From an uncultured Lachnospiraceae bacterium (GTDB lineage: Bacteria; Bacillota; Clostridia; Lachnospirales; Lachnospiraceae): 64,000 bases of DNA. The notes below the pieces were generated by a model that ran no database searches, was not told the DNA's origin, and saw nothing but the letters and a program-made list of their open reading frames with translations. Position numbers and translations under genes: made by a program. Below are positions 35,922 through 44,713 of this stretch, piece after piece. Location of the stretch: positions 62,001 through 126,000 of the forward strand of contig URXX01000005.1 in the NCBI GenBank assembly GCA_900551895.1. The letters are read 5' to 3'. The stretch's first letter is position 1. Every line of letters begins with the position of its first letter.

Positions 35922-35950
35922 TAGACAAATCTCTTTTTTTGTAGTATACT
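35922..35950 (+). promoter_or_regulatory. Promoter of the DUF1846 gene
   Basis: TAGACA, 17 bp, TATACT, about 58 bases before the ATG at 36008. Moderate match. Confidence 0.5.
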
Positions 35951-36007
35951 GTTTTTTTAAGTGTAACAAGTTACTTAGTACAAATTAAAGGAAGAGGAAG
36001 CAAGTTT

Positions 36008-37486
36008 ATGAAAATCGGATTTGATAATGACAAGTATTTAAAAATGCAATCGGAGCATATCCGTGAACGTATCAACCAATTTGATAACAAATTGTATTTG
36101 GAATTCGGAGGAAAACTATTTGATGACTATCACGCATCCAGAGTGTTGCCGGGGTTTGCCCCTGACAGTAAACTCCGCCTCCTCATGCAACTTTCGGATC
36201 AGGCGGAAATTGTTATTGTTATCAGCGCGGGAGATATTGAGAAAAATAAAATTCGCGGCGATTTAGGAATTACTTATGATACGGACGTTCTTCGCTTAAT
36301 GGAAGCATTTAAAGAAAACGGTCTGTTTGTAGGAAGTGTTGTAATCACTCAATATTCCGGACAGAGCAGCGCCAATTTATTTAAGAGCAAACTGGAACAT
36401 TTGGGAATTAAGGTATATATTCACTATTGTATCGAAGGTTATCCTTCAAACATTCCTCTTATTGTCAGCGATGACGGCTATGGAAAAAATGATTATATTG
36501 AGACTTCAAGACCTCTTGTAATCATTACTGCTCCGGGACCGGGAAGCGGAAAAATGGCAACCTGTCTTTCTCAACTTTACCATGAACATAAACGTGGAGT
36601 TCGCGCCGGATATGCCAAATTTGAAACTTTCCCAATTTGGAACATCCCGCTAAAACACCCTGTAAATCTCGCTTACGAGGCTGCTACCGCCGACTTAAAT
36701 GACGTCAACATGATTGACCCTTTCCATTTGGAAACATACGGCGTAACTACTGTAAACTATAATCGTGACGTGGAGATTTTCCCTGTCCTCGATGCCATTT
36801 TCGAGAAAATTTACGGTGAAAATCCTTACAAATCGCCAACAGATATGGGCGTAAATATGGTTGGAAACTGTATTTCTGACGATGAAGTATGCCAAAATGC
36901 TTCTAAACAGGAAATTATCCGCAGATATTACGACGCATTGAACGGACTTTCTGAGGGAACACATTCAGAAGAAGAAATTTTCAAAATCGAATTGTTAATG
37001 AAGCAGGCACACGTCACAACTGCTGACCGTGTTGTTGTTTCTGCCGCTTTAAAACGTGCCGAAGAAACAGGAGCGCCTGCCGCTGCAATCGAGTTAGATG
37101 ACGGAACAATTATCACAGGTAAAACTTCAAACTTACTCGGTGCATCTGCCGCTCTTCTGTTAAATGCATTGAAATACCTCTGCAAAATAGATGATGAACT
37201 TCATATGATTTCACCGGAGGCAATTGAACCGATTCAGACATTAAAAACAAAATATCTCGGAAGCAAAAACCCTCGTCTGCACACGGACGAAGTGCTTCTT
37301 GCACTGTCTATCAGCGCGGCATCTAACCCAAATGCCAAACTTGCCTTAGAACAAATTCCAAAATTAAAAGGCTGTCAAGTGCATACGACTGTTCGTCTGT
37401 CTTCCGTAGACGTAAAAATGTTTAAACGTCTTGGAATTCAACTGACAACAGAATCAAAAGACGAGAACAAAAGAATTTATCAATAA
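36008..37486 (+). CDS. DUF1846 domain protein
   Basis: A 492-residue soluble protein of the DUF1846 family, common in anaerobic Firmicutes and a few other groups and without a settled function. The family opening KIGFDNDKYLKMQSEHIRER is clear. A nucleotide-binding-like segment TAPGPGSGKMATCLSQLYHE (about 175-194) suggests ligand binding near a P-loop-like turn; this is inference. The length is typical. It has its own promoter and a strong terminator, and sits between ftsH and the acid-sugar cluster without clear partnership. Confidence 0.85.
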   Translation: MKIGFDNDKYLKMQSEHIRERINQFDNKLYLEFGGKLFDDYHASRVLPGFAPDSKLRLLMQLSDQAEIVIVISAGDIEKNKIRGDLGITYDTDVLRLMEAFKENGLFVGSVVITQYSGQSSANLFKSKLEHLGIKVYIHYCIEGYPSNIPLIVSDDGYGKNDYIETSRPLVIITAPGPGSGKMATCLSQLYHEHKRGVRAGYAKFETFPIWNIPLKHPVNLAYEAATADLNDVNMIDPFHLETYGVTTVNYNRDVEIFPVLDAIFEKIYGENPYKSPTDMGVNMVGNCISDDEVCQNASKQEIIRRYYDALNGLSEGTHSEEEIFKIELLMKQAHVTTADRVVVSAALKRAEETGAPAAAIELDDGTIITGKTSNLLGASAALLLNALKYLCKIDDELHMISPEAIEPIQTLKTKYLGSKNPRLHTDEVLLALSISAASNPNAKLALEQIPKLKGCQVHTTVRLSSVDVKMFKRLGIQLTTESKDENKRIYQ

Positions 37487-37528
37487 GAAAAAGGAAAGAG
37501 GCGTTCATTTGTCTCTTTCCTTTTTCTT
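37485..37528 (+). terminator. Bidirectional terminator between the DUF1846 gene and deoR-type gene
   Basis: AAGAAAAAGGAAAGAG and CTCTTTCCTTTTTCTT form a 16-bp stem. It overlaps the stop codons of both convergent genes. Confidence 0.88.
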
Positions 37529-38279
37529 ATACGGAAACGCCTATAATCGTCGCCCCCATTTTTCTCAGTCGTTCCTTTTCTTCCTTATTAAACACTTGGT
37601 CCGTCACAATCCCCGTATAATCGCCCAAACAATTAATCTTTGCCATTGCCTGTCTGCCAAATTTTGAACTATCCACCGCTAAATAAACATTTCTACATTG
37701 TTTTGGTGTTTCCCGTTTCAACCACATTTTATCTATGGTAGGCGTCATCACTTCAAATTCATCATTTATAGAAGCCGCACCAAAAAATCCTATATCAAAT
37801 TTAAAGTCCTTTAACATTTGTGTCGCATACCGTCCAAACATACTTCCTGTGGACTTTTGCACATATCCTCCGCAAAGAAACAATTCTGCCTGACTATTTT
37901 TCAGCAACTGCGCGATTTCCAAATCATTTGTCACAACTAAAATATCCGGAATTTCCATAATCTTTCTCGCTATTTCATACGTTGTCGTTCCCGCATCTAA
38001 AAATACAGTATTTCCTGAGGAAACATATTCTGCACACTTCTGCGCAATCGCCAACTTTTCTTCACAATGACTTGTCTGCTTATCCATATAAGTCACTTCC
38101 TGTTTTGCTACCGCTCCGCCGTGACAACGCTCTATTTTTCCGTCCTGCTGTAGTTTTAATAAATCCCGCCGTATCGTCATTGTACTTACTTGCAATTTCT
38201 GTGACAACTCTTCAACTTGCACACTCCCATATTTACAAAGAAATTCTGTGATTTTCTCTCTTCTTTCTGCTGCCAGCAT
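37527..38279 (-). CDS. DeoR family transcriptional regulator
   Basis: A 250-residue regulator. The N-terminal winged helix-turn-helix reads VQVEELSQKLQVSTMTIRRD (about 18-37) followed by GKIERCHGGAV, the DeoR signature. The C-terminal sugar-phosphate sensor domain has FLDAGTTTYEIA and LVVTNDLEIA. It lies downstream of the acid-sugar operon on the same strand but behind a terminator, so it likely has its own promoter or depends on read-through. It probably represses the operon in response to a phosphorylated intermediate; this is inferred from position. Confidence 0.92.
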   Translation of the reverse strand: MLAAERREKITEFLCKYGSVQVEELSQKLQVSTMTIRRDLLKLQQDGKIERCHGGAVAKQEVTYMDKQTSHCEEKLAIAQKCAEYVSSGNTVFLDAGTTTYEIARKIMEIPDILVVTNDLEIAQLLKNSQAELFLCGGYVQKSTGSMFGRYATQMLKDFKFDIGFFGAASINDEFEVMTPTIDKMWLKRETPKQCRNVYLAVDSSKFGRQAMAKINCLGDYTGIVTDQVFNKEEKERLRKMGATIIGVSV

Positions 38280-38335
38280 ATCATTCTCTCCTTGCTCTTT
38301 GGTTCTTTCTTACGCCAAGTATAACATAGTTCCAA

Positions 38336-38385
38336 CAAAAAAACACCCGAAATACTGCGTTTCATCACGCAATATTCCAAGTGTT
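38336..38385 (-). terminator. Terminator of the acid-sugar operon
   Basis: In minus-strand RNA, AACACTTGGAATATTGCGT pairs with ACGCAGTATTTCGGGTGTT over 19 bp, with several G-U pairs, and is followed by seven T. It lies between the permease and the DeoR gene. Confidence 0.8.
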
Positions 38386-38392
38386 TCTGTTC

Positions 38393-39796
38393 TTACATAA
38401 ATATATTCAGTATCAAAACTTCTACGACACCGACTGCCCACGCTACCGTTGAAGTAACCGACCAAACACGAAGTTGGTCTTTTGCCTCGCTGACTCCCAG
38501 TGTTCGATTGACAACCCAAAAATAACTGTCGTTAAAGTATCCGAAGAACAATGAACCTACGCAGCAGGCAACCGCACCTAAAAGCGGGCTTGCGCCTGAT
38601 GCAATAATAATCGGAGCGGAAATACTTGCAGCCGTTGTCATGGCTACTGTTCCCGAGCCTTGAATAAATCTCATCGCCGTAGCAATAAGCAACGGTAAAA
38701 TAATGATTGGAATTGCCGTTTTTGCAAGTCCCTCTGCCATGAAGTTTCCAAGTCCCGAATCTTTAATAATCTGTCCCAAAGCGCCGCCACCGCCTGTAAC
38801 AAGCATAATGATACCTGCGGACATCATTCCTTTTTCCATTTCTGCCAGTGCGGTATGTCTGTCTAATTTTCTTCCCAATGTGAAAATAGCCACTACCAAT
38901 CCAAGACCTACCGCAATAATCGGCTGTCCTAAAAAGATAAGCACGCTCATAATCCCTTTCGTCTGTCCCATTGCTGTTGCAACTGTGTTAATTAAAATCA
39001 AAACGATAGGAATAATTAATGGCATAAACGATTCCACTACGCTCGGAAGCCCTTTCATATCCATAGAAAATGCAGCGTCATAGTCCGGTTCCTGATATTT
39101 TGCTTCTACAATTTCACCGTCCTCATTTGGAATACGATAATATTTTTTCGACAAATAGAATCTCGAATATGCGATACAGGCAACCGCCATAGGAATTGCA
39201 AGTAAAATTGTCATTAAAATAAAACTTCCGACATCAATGCCAAATATTCCGCATACCCCTAATGGTCCCGGCGTAGGCGGAACTAAGGAGTGTGTAATAA
39301 CCAAGCCTGACGCTAAAGCAACTCCCAAACCGATAACGGATTTTTTCGTTACCCTTGAAATCGCCTTTGCAATCGGTGCAAGTACAACAAATCCTGAGTC
39401 ACAGAAAATCGGAATAGATACTAGAAATCCGGTAAAAGCCAATGCCTCTTCTTCTCTTTTCTTACCAAATAATTTCAAAAAGGTGTGCGCCATTCGTTTC
39501 GCCGCTCCGGTCACCTCAAAGATCTGTCCCATCATAACGCCAAAACCGATTATAATTCCGATACTGGATAATGTTCCCCCAAATCCGGTTGTAATGGAAT
39601 TTAAAATGCCAAATGTTGTTCCGTCCTCCAGCGTAATATTATTCAGTGGCATTCCGCCTACCACGCCTACAATAACCGTACAGATAATTAATGCTAAGAA
39701 TGCCTGCACTTTTGTCTTTAATACTAAAAAGATTAATACGGCAATCCCGATTGCAAGTCCGAGTAACATTCTTTCTCCACTAAGTCCGTTTACCAT
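38393..39796 (-). CDS. GntP family gluconate-type permease
   Basis: A 467-residue membrane transporter with about 12 helices, in the gluconate:H+ symporter family that imports sugar acids. Characteristic stretches include GVGVVGGMPL-like early helix, HSLVPPTPGPLGVCGIFGIDVG (shared as two parts) and PIFCDSGFVVLAPI. It is the last gene of the five-gene acid-sugar cluster, starting 11 bases after the PdxA2-like gene. Together with the kinases this points to import of a four-carbon sugar acid such as threonate. Confidence 0.92.
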   Translation of the reverse strand: MVNGLSGERMLLGLAIGIAVLIFLVLKTKVQAFLALIICTVIVGVVGGMPLNNITLEDGTTFGILNSITTGFGGTLSSIGIIIGFGVMMGQIFEVTGAAKRMAHTFLKLFGKKREEEALAFTGFLVSIPIFCDSGFVVLAPIAKAISRVTKKSVIGLGVALASGLVITHSLVPPTPGPLGVCGIFGIDVGSFILMTILLAIPMAVACIAYSRFYLSKKYYRIPNEDGEIVEAKYQEPDYDAAFSMDMKGLPSVVESFMPLIIPIVLILINTVATAMGQTKGIMSVLIFLGQPIIAVGLGLVVAIFTLGRKLDRHTALAEMEKGMMSAGIIMLVTGGGGALGQIIKDSGLGNFMAEGLAKTAIPIIILPLLIATAMRFIQGSGTVAMTTAASISAPIIIASGASPLLGAVACCVGSLFFGYFNDSYFWVVNRTLGVSEAKDQLRVWSVTSTVAWAVGVVEVLILNIFM

Positions 39797-39807
39797 AATT
39801 CCGCCCC

Positions 39808-40806
39808 CTATCTTTTAAAATTCGGAGCATATTTCGCTGCGAGCAGAATGGCTTCAATCATGCTGACCGCACTCACTACTCCTTTGCCTGCAATATCAAA
39901 CGCTGTTCCATGATCTACCGATGTTCTGAGAATCGGCATTCCGTTCGTAATTGCAATTGTTTTTTCAAAATCCAACGTTTTTGTGGCAATATGCCCTTGG
40001 TCATGGTACAGAGATAATACACTGTTATATTTTCCCTGTGCCGCCTGATGAAATACCGAATCCGCTCCTATCGGACCTTCCACGTGATAGCCCTGCTTTT
40101 TCAATTCTTCCACTGCCGGAGCAATTTCTTCCACTTCTTCCCAGCCAAAGAGTCCATGCTCTCCACTGTGTGGATTTAGTCCCGCTATTGCCATAACTCC
40201 GTCCGTCACGCCCAATTTTTCCAACGCTTCCGTACAGCGTTTTACATAATCTATAATTCTGTCTTTCTTAATCATATCGAGCATTTCTCTTAATGAAACA
40301 TGTCTCGTAAGGAAAAATACTCGCAATCCGTTTGTCTCAAACATAGTCAGCGGATCTTCCGTATGTGTTAATGCACCGAAAATTTCCGTATGCCCGATAA
40401 AATCAATACCGCCTGCACGGAGAGATTCTTTATTAATCGGAGTAGTTGCAACCGCATCTACTTTTCCTCTATTTGCCAGTTCAATACTCTTTTCAATATA
40501 GTCATACGCAGCCTTTCCGCACATTCCGCTCACTTTTCCAAATGCAAATTGGCTCATGTCCATATTGTCTATATGAATAAGATTTAAAATCCCTTCCCGA
40601 TAATCTCCCTCTTCCACTTCTTCAATTACATTGATTTTCAAATCTTCCCCTGTGATTTTAATGGCATTTTCCATAACTTCTCTGTTTCCCACAATCACAC
40701 AGTTCGCAACTTCCGACACTTCTCTTGATGCTGCGGATTTTGCGACAATTTCCGGTCCAACGCCTGCCGGATCTCCGATAGGAACTGCTATAAATGATTT
40801 TTGCAT
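39808..40806 (-). CDS. PdxA2-like 4-phosphate dehydrogenase (probably D-threonate 4-phosphate)
   Basis: A 332-residue NAD-dependent metal enzyme of the PdxA family. Motifs are PIGDPAGVGPEIV at the start, ATTPINKESLRAGG, then GHTEIFGAL, SVFHQAAQGKYN and LYHDQGHIATKTLDF, with His residues for metal. Next to DUF1537 kinases, PdxA2 proteins oxidise and decarboxylate D-threonate (or D-erythronate) 4-phosphate to dihydroxyacetone phosphate. A role in pyridoxal synthesis is less likely because no other vitamin B6 genes are near. Confidence 0.88.
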   Translation of the reverse strand: MQKSFIAVPIGDPAGVGPEIVAKSAASREVSEVANCVIVGNREVMENAIKITGEDLKINVIEEVEEGDYREGILNLIHIDNMDMSQFAFGKVSGMCGKAAYDYIEKSIELANRGKVDAVATTPINKESLRAGGIDFIGHTEIFGALTHTEDPLTMFETNGLRVFFLTRHVSLREMLDMIKKDRIIDYVKRCTEALEKLGVTDGVMAIAGLNPHSGEHGLFGWEEVEEIAPAVEELKKQGYHVEGPIGADSVFHQAAQGKYNSVLSLYHDQGHIATKTLDFEKTIAITNGMPILRTSVDHGTAFDIAGKGVVSAVSMIEAILLAAKYAPNFKR

Positions 40807-40818
40807 ACCGTTCTCCTC

Positions 40819-42123
40819 CTAGATATATAATTTTTCTTTTAAATATGTAATACAGCGATTAATGGCGTCACTCTCTCCCTGACTTCCCCCTTTCGTAATA
40901 ATATGTACACCGTCAAACTCGCCTTTTAAAAACTGTCCGTATGCCGCCAAAGGAAGTACTTCGTCCTCCAGTAAAAGACCTGCTGTTTGAAACTTCCTGC
41001 AAACAGCCACCGTTATATCTCCACCGCTTGTATAAAGTCCTTTAAAACTTGTTTCTTCTTTGAAAATACGATACGTAATTTCCGCAAAAGCGCTGTTAAT
41101 ACGGTCCGTAACTTCGTCCATAGAACAATGGTATTTCTCCATATAGGGTGTAAAATCAATTCTGTTCTCAGGATAAATGCCGTCTCCCACTACGGTAGAC
41201 ACAATGTTTTTACTGCTCTCTGCAAGAATCTCCTCTGTCACCCGCTCGATTTCTTTTTCTCTTCTTGTTTCTCCTTCCAGCAATTCTCTTGTCTGTACAA
41301 ATACGTTATGTGTGCGTTGTGACAGCCACAATTCTTCAATCTGATTTTTTGTGTTTGGATTTACGCTGCCCACTACTGCAAGTATCCGGCTCTTCTCCTT
41401 TTTCTCGACGGGAACAATTAATTTTCTCGACAATGTTGCCGTAAATACCCCCGGATCCACTGCCACCGTTTTTAATCCGCTTGTGATAACCGCATCTGCA
41501 ATCAAATCCAAATCCTCCTGCGTCACACAATCTAACACTAAAATCCTGCTTCCCGCATTTACACACTCTTTCATTTTATTTGCCAAATAATGTTTGCCGT
41601 GCATCAAATCTTTCATACAGATCAATGACACTTTATATTTGCTCTGCTCTGCAAACAATACTGCAATTTCTGATTTCGTCACCGGAGTTTTCGGATCAAT
41701 GGCTATATCCGTCCTATGTAGTGGAATGCCGTTCACTAACATATATCCGCCAATCGCAATTCTTTTTGAACTAGGGAAACACGGTGCAACAATCGCCACA
41801 TATTCCTCGCCAAGTTCATCTAACATTGCATCTGTTTCGCTTCCCAAGTTTCCTCTGAGCGTACTGTCAATTCTTTTTGCATACACTTTTACTTCATCAT
41901 GTTTTAATAATTTACATACGTTTTTCACCCGATTATACGAAATTTCCGCATCTACTCCTCTGCTGTCTGTCGGATACAATACACAATCACAGTCCGATAA
42001 CATTTCCAGTTCAATTCGTTCCATATTCATAACGGTGTATGCTCTATAATTCATTTTTTTCAACAGGACTCCAGTGGCATTCGCCCCCGTTAAATCATCT
42101 GCAATTACCACACATTGCGGCAT
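40819..42123 (-). CDS. DUF1537 four-carbon acid sugar kinase (DtnK-like)
   Basis: A 434-residue kinase of the DUF1537 family, ATP-dependent enzymes that phosphorylate four-carbon sugar acids. The N-terminal domain has VVIADDLTGANATG (about 5-18), TDSRG and KRIDSTLRGNLGSE. The C-terminal nucleotide-binding domain has YTSGGDITVAV and KGGSQGESDAI. It sits immediately before the PdxA2-like gene, the usual order in D-threonate pathways. A second, divergent DUF1537 gene lies upstream. Confidence 0.88.
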   Translation of the reverse strand: MPQCVVIADDLTGANATGVLLKKMNYRAYTVMNMERIELEMLSDCDCVLYPTDSRGVDAEISYNRVKNVCKLLKHDEVKVYAKRIDSTLRGNLGSETDAMLDELGEEYVAIVAPCFPSSKRIAIGGYMLVNGIPLHRTDIAIDPKTPVTKSEIAVLFAEQSKYKVSLICMKDLMHGKHYLANKMKECVNAGSRILVLDCVTQEDLDLIADAVITSGLKTVAVDPGVFTATLSRKLIVPVEKKEKSRILAVVGSVNPNTKNQIEELWLSQRTHNVFVQTRELLEGETRREKEIERVTEEILAESSKNIVSTVVGDGIYPENRIDFTPYMEKYHCSMDEVTDRINSAFAEITYRIFKEETSFKGLYTSGGDITVAVCRKFQTAGLLLEDEVLPLAAYGQFLKGEFDGVHIITKGGSQGESDAINRCITYLKEKLYI

Positions 42124-42156
42124 ATTTTCACTTCCTCTCCTGTCTGTTTCTGAAAA

Positions 42157-43575
42157 CTATTGTTTAAACACCTCGACAGTTTCTTTTAAAGTTGTATCTT
42201 CCCCTACATTTCCCGGAAAAATCACATACGGTATCTGCGGGAATTTGCTTTCTTCTCCGGTCTGCCATACCGGTATCCCCGGCTTAATCTGACCGAGTAC
42301 ATTTGCTTTCTTTACCTTTAACGCCTTTGTCCCTATATCACTCGAGGTAATTCCGCCTTTCGCAATAACAAATTGAGGGGTTATCTGCAATTTTCCCACT
42401 AAAGATTGCACCGCATCCGAGATGCGTACGGACAACCTCAGTTCATCCTCCTTATCCCCTGTATCTGCCGTAATAAGGGTACGGGTTGTATAACAACAAA
42501 CTGTTTTTCCCTGTCTGATGCAATTCTCTTCTCTCTCTAAACAACGCTCCACTTCTTTTTGGAAAGCGTCCTCATCTTTTACAAGGGAAACGTCCATTTC
42601 AACAAATTCAATCTCTTTTAATTCACGAAGAGCCTCCACTTGTCTGCTCGTTTTATCGGTATGCGATCCTACAATAATTACCCCGCCGTTATTCGTTTCC
42701 GATGTCACCATTTTATCTTTTGTAAGAAGAGGCTGGTCGCTAATTCCTCCCATTACTTTTACAATGGCTGCTGCCGTGCGGAACATAAAAACTTTTCCTT
42801 TTGCCATTGCCCGATAAAGCGCCACACAAAATATTTTTATATCAACATAATCTACCGCGTTTACAATAATTTTATTAAATCCGCTCACCGCTGACAGTTT
42901 CTGCTCTATTTTATCAATATCTACATTTCTCAAATCTTCCAACGGAATGCAGCAAACATTTTCTGCTTTGTACTTTCCTTTTGTCTTTTCTTCCACATAT
43001 GCAGGCATTGTTTCTGCCGTATACCCAAACGTAGAATCTTTCGCAAATTCTGTTTCATTTGCCGGTATTAATTTGTCACCGTATTTTACATAATGTACAT
43101 TGTTAATTGTAAAGCGACCGCCTTCCTTAAAAAACGGGCAAATAATTTCTCCGTCAATAATCTTCCCTGTATTTTTCTCATATTCTTCTTTTAAAATTTC
43201 TGTTTCCAGTGGGTAATGACCTCTGAGAGTGCTGTCGCTTCTGCTTATGAAAATGTACTCCTTCCCCGTTTCTTTTGATACTTCATCAATCACTCTCGCT
43301 ATTTCATGGTGTACTTTTGTCGTCTGTTCTGCCGTAAACCCACGGGAATTTGTTAAAATATAGAATAAATTATTTTCTTCTGCAAATCCCTGCATCATAC
43401 TTTCCTTATCCCAGTTAGTGTATACAGATATATCGTGTACTGTCTGTACTCCCGTAGGATCATCATCAAGAACAACTATCTTTTTTTCGTTATTTTCAAT
43501 CTCTTTTCTCAACAGTTTATCAATATACTCTTCATCTATTTGTTGAAATGAATTTAAAATATCTGCATTCAGCAT
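42157..43575 (-). CDS. Second DUF1537 family kinase
   Basis: A 472-residue DUF1537 protein clearly different from its neighbour. Its N-terminal domain starts later, VVLDDDPTGVQTVHDI (about 34-49), then TNSRG and SRSDSTLRGHYPLE. The C-terminal domain has AKGGITSSDIGTKAL and a PGIPVWQTGEESKFP segment typical of this longer subtype. Two DUF1537 genes side by side suggest two substrates or two arms of one pathway. It is 15 bases after the dehydrogenase gene and 33 before the other kinase. Confidence 0.88.
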   Translation of the reverse strand: MLNADILNSFQQIDEEYIDKLLRKEIENNEKKIVVLDDDPTGVQTVHDISVYTNWDKESMMQGFAEENNLFYILTNSRGFTAEQTTKVHHEIARVIDEVSKETGKEYIFISRSDSTLRGHYPLETEILKEEYEKNTGKIIDGEIICPFFKEGGRFTINNVHYVKYGDKLIPANETEFAKDSTFGYTAETMPAYVEEKTKGKYKAENVCCIPLEDLRNVDIDKIEQKLSAVSGFNKIIVNAVDYVDIKIFCVALYRAMAKGKVFMFRTAAAIVKVMGGISDQPLLTKDKMVTSETNNGGVIIVGSHTDKTSRQVEALRELKEIEFVEMDVSLVKDEDAFQKEVERCLEREENCIRQGKTVCCYTTRTLITADTGDKEDELRLSVRISDAVQSLVGKLQITPQFVIAKGGITSSDIGTKALKVKKANVLGQIKPGIPVWQTGEESKFPQIPYVIFPGNVGEDTTLKETVEVFKQ

Positions 43576-43590
43576 CTCTATCCCTCTTTT

Positions 43591-44478
43591 CTACTCCGTC
43601 TTTTTCACTTCCACGTCTGCCAGTTTTTCAAAATACTGTACAATTCCCCCATGATCGTCATTCATATGACCGTGTACCTTCAACGTCTGTAAAATCTCAT
43701 AAAGCTGGGCTGTATATGGGATTGGCACATCTAACGAATGGGCTGTATTTACAACATTTTTTATATCTTTATGATTAATACGGATAGGTCCGCCCGGTTT
43801 AAAATTCCGTTCAATAATCATCGGTATCTTTGCATCTAACACTGCGCTTCCCGCTAAACCGCCGCGAATTGCCTCATAAACTTTCTGCGGATCCGCTCCC
43901 GCTTTTGTTGCCAATACAAAGGCTTCCGACACAACTGCAATCGTATTATTTACAATAATCTGATTAGCAAGTTTTGTTACGCTTCCGCTTCCGCTGCCGC
44001 CAATCAAAAGTGCTGTTGAACCGAGAATGGCAAAATATTTCTGCAATACTTCAAAATCTTTTGCATCTCCTCCCGCCATAATTGCAAGCGTACCCGCTAT
44101 CGCTCCCGGTTCTCCTCCCGATACCGGAGCATCCACAAAGCCGACACCTATCTCTCGTAATTTTTCATAGCACTCTCTTGATTCAACCGGCGTTACCGAA
44201 CTCATGTCACACACAACACTTCCCTCCTTCAGTGTAGACGCCACGCCATTTTCATCAAACAAAATAGATTTCACAATATCTCCGCTCGGAACAATAATAA
44301 ACACAATGTCACATTTTTCCCCTATTTCTGCATATGTAGCCGCGTATGCTCCCGCTTCTTCAACTTCTCTTACCGCTTCCTCATTCAAATCGAAAACCCA
44401 CAGTTCTATTCCCGCTTTTAACAGGTTCTTAGCCATAGGTTTTCCCATAATTCCCAATCCGATAAATCCTACTTTCAT
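43591..44478 (-). CDS. Beta-hydroxyacid dehydrogenase family protein (LtnD/GarR-like)
   Basis: A 295-residue NAD(P)-dependent enzyme of the 3-hydroxyisobutyrate / 2-hydroxy-3-oxopropionate family. The N-terminus has the Rossmann motif GFIGLGIMGKPMAKNL, the substrate loop DAPVSGGEPGA (about 123), the catalytic Lys region GSVTKLANQI, and the C-terminal KDIKNV helix. In acid-sugar clusters relatives oxidise L-threonate or D-erythronate. First gene of the cluster. The third Met was chosen as start because AAAGGA lies 9 bases before it. Confidence 0.88.
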   Translation of the reverse strand: MKVGFIGLGIMGKPMAKNLLKAGIELWVFDLNEEAVREVEEAGAYAATYAEIGEKCDIVFIIVPSGDIVKSILFDENGVASTLKEGSVVCDMSSVTPVESRECYEKLREIGVGFVDAPVSGGEPGAIAGTLAIMAGGDAKDFEVLQKYFAILGSTALLIGGSGSGSVTKLANQIIVNNTIAVVSEAFVLATKAGADPQKVYEAIRGGLAGSAVLDAKIPMIIERNFKPGGPIRINHKDIKNVVNTAHSLDVPIPYTAQLYEILQTLKVHGHMNDDHGGIVQYFEKLADVEVKKTE

Positions 44479-44539
44479 ATTCACCATTCCTTTCACGTTT
44501 ATTTGTGTTTGAATTTGTTTTATTATGTTCTTTTGTTTT

Positions 44540-44613
44540 AGATTACTACATATTTAAACATTTGTAAATAGTTTTTGTGTAAAATTGTTTGATATTTTTT
44601 CGACAATCAAACA
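44540..44613 (-). promoter_or_regulatory. Promoter and candidate operator of the acid-sugar operon
   Basis: On the minus strand TTTACA (44568-44563), 17 bp and TAATCT (44545-44540) form a plausible promoter. About 18 bases upstream of the -35, TGTTTGAT (44586-44593) and ATCAAACA (44606-44613) are an 8-bp inverted repeat with a 12-base spacer, a possible regulator site. The stretch is very AT-rich, so chance similarity is a risk. Confidence 0.45.
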
Positions 44614-44713
44614 TTTTTGAACATTTCTAACTATATATCTTGCGACTAAAAATTAAATGTGTTATATTTTGCTTAAAAATACCTATATGACTCATTCACA
44701 GGGAGGTGTTTCT

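Noticed and set aside
44497..44713. Second toxin-like small gene upstream of the orphan protein
   Set aside because: No short hydrophobic frame with a ribosome binding site was found; the stretch is AT-rich promoter DNA.
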